From contig JAFRNE010000029.1 of the NCBI GenBank assembly GCA_017430325.1, positions 1-64,000 of the forward strand: DNA of 64,000 nt, written 5' to 3'. The position numbers and the translations under genes are program-made. Below are positions 63,239 to 64,000 of this stretch, piece by piece; positions within the stretch are counted from its first letter, which is position 1; each line of letters opens with the position of its first letter. The notes beneath the pieces were generated by a model. That model made no database searches and was not told the origin of the DNA. It worked only from the letters and a program-made list of their open reading frames with translations. Source of the stretch: Eubacterium sp. Its GTDB lineage: Bacteria > Bacillota > Clostridia > Lachnospirales > Lachnospiraceae.

Positions 63239-63937
63239 TTACAGAATGCCGACTGCCGACTTTGCGAGGCGGTCGGCTTCTTCATTGCCCTCAACTCCCG
63301 AGTGGCCTTTGACCTTCACAAAGTGCAGCTTGATCTGTCCACGCACCTGCTGCATAAAATCATGATATTCTATAGTGCCGGCTTTATTACGCTTCCACTC
63401 TCCGGTTGCCCACTTCTCGATTCCGGCATAATCATAATAGATTGACAGTTCGGGAAGTCCCAGCTCGATAGCCTTCTCAACTGCTGCAACGCTGCCGCAG
63501 ATCTCTCCGGCAACATTTCTCATGGAAGCCATCTCTTCGTCATTATCGCTTCCTGTGAGGATGATCTTCTCACCATTTACCACAAGGAAACCACCATAGC
63601 CATAGACACCGGTTGCTGAGTTGAAGGAACCATCGACGAAGGCGTAGGGTTCGCTTACCGAGCCTGCTTCTGCTGTCGGTTTCGAGCTCGTTACCGTCCC
63701 TGCTTCTGTACCGGCTATATGACCAGCTGCCCCACCGACATTCAGTTCAATATATTCACTCAGTTCCTGCTGTTTCGATGAACTCAGTCCGATATACTCT
63801 CTTGCTTCCTGCTCCGTCTTGAAGCTCTTGTATTCCGCGCCCGAGAAGCCGCTGACGTTCTCGCGGCATTCGTCCCAGCTCATGTATATTCCCGGAACCT
63901 TTCCTTTTTTTACAGCATAATATTTTATATTTCCCAT
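63239..63937 (-). CDS. rnhA: RNase HI with N-terminal viroplasmin (hybrid-binding) domain
   Basis: Degrades RNA in RNA-DNA hybrids. 232 aa. The N-terminal 50 residues are the hybrid-binding viroplasmin domain (YAVKKGKVPGIYMSWDEC, FKTEQEAREYI). After a Gly/Ala/Ser linker (about 65-95) the RNase H domain carries catalytic residues in AFVDGSFN (Asp), RNVAGEICGS (Glu), IYYDYAGIEKW (Asp) and EGNEEADRLAK (Asp). GGAAGAG precedes the ATG. Its 3' end lies 2 bp from the end of pyrC, convergent. Confidence 0.95.
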   Translation of the reverse strand: MGNIKYYAVKKGKVPGIYMSWDECRENVSGFSGAEYKSFKTEQEAREYIGLSSSKQQELSEYIELNVGGAAGHIAGTEAGTVTSSKPTAEAGSVSEPYAFVDGSFNSATGVYGYGGFLVVNGEKIILTGSDNDEEMASMRNVAGEICGSVAAVEKAIELGLPELSIYYDYAGIEKWATGEWKRNKAGTIEYHDFMQQVRGQIKLHFVKVKGHSGVEGNEEADRLAKSAVGIL

Positions 63938-64000
63938 TTCTTACTCTTCCTACATAATGAATTCCACATACAAATCAGAGATCTATATGTGGAAATCGTT

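Overview
The window reads as chromosome of an anaerobic, low-to-mid GC member of the Lachnospiraceae (Butyrivibrio/Pseudobutyrivibrio/Lachnospira-like). This is inferred from gene content: an oxygen-sensitive class III ribonucleotide reductase with its activase, a four-subunit 2-oxoacid:ferredoxin oxidoreductase, a GlgC/GlgD pair, SpoVG, DegV, a two-gene purine end-pathway (PurO-like plus stand-alone AICAR formyltransferase), Firmicute-type AGGAGG ribosome binding sites and lipoprotein signal peptides. No phage, plasmid, insertion sequence or CRISPR array was found.

Layout. 1-4800: tRNA-Leu(CAG), a trigger-factor-like lipoprotein foldase, then nrdD and nrdG behind a promoter with a candidate NrdR box. 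4800-9800: a DUF4176 protein plus a 734-aa glycine-rich protein (possible type VII secretion pair), an Rpn-type nuclease, a membrane protein and a gene remnant. 9900-14100: dut, mgtE with a hairpin-rich leader, two tandem repeats and a lipoprotein. 14200-23050: a minus-strand run of PP2C phosphatase, membrane acyltransferase, GlmU uridylyltransferase domain, pth, mfd and a parvulin-like lipoprotein. 23300-34200: DHH phosphoesterase, a second PP2C phosphatase, a 759-aa unknown, spoVG, glgC-glgD and a 747-aa ADP-ribosylglycohydrolase fusion. 34200-46500: SPFH/NfeD pair, aconitase-family hydratase, zinc-ribbon and membrane-anchored pair, the oxidoreductase operon and citrate synthase. 46500-57900: a subtilisin-like lipoprotein broken by one in-frame TGA, a TetR regulator, cardiolipin synthase, a Bax-inhibitor-1 protein, a likely small RNA, an XRE regulator, a DUF4143 ATPase with a 33-bp repeat, and an SGNH-hydrolase lipoprotein. 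57900-64000: purine genes, a decayed surface-protein remnant, DegV, dihydroorotase and RNase HI.

How it works together. Nucleotide supply is prominent (nrdDG, dut, purO/purH, pyrC), with glycogen synthesis (glgC-glgD) and 2-oxoacid and citrate metabolism (oxidoreductase, citrate synthase, aconitase family; plausibly 2-oxoglutarate/glutamate supply). Extracellular folding and envelope functions are also represented.

The least explained material is between genes. Three large minus-strand genes of similar size (734, 759 and 747 codons) share an operator-like direct repeat (TTTGTTGC, 3 bp, TTTGTTAT or TTTGTTGC) 45-66 bp before their starts. Several intergenic gaps hold elaborate inverted-repeat structures: a 133-nt four-way-junction fold, a 190-nt rod-like hairpin, arrays of short stems closed by GAA triloops, and a 61-bp four-copy tandem repeat. 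These are the best candidates for something undescribed. All family assignments are from sequence reading alone; no database search was run.
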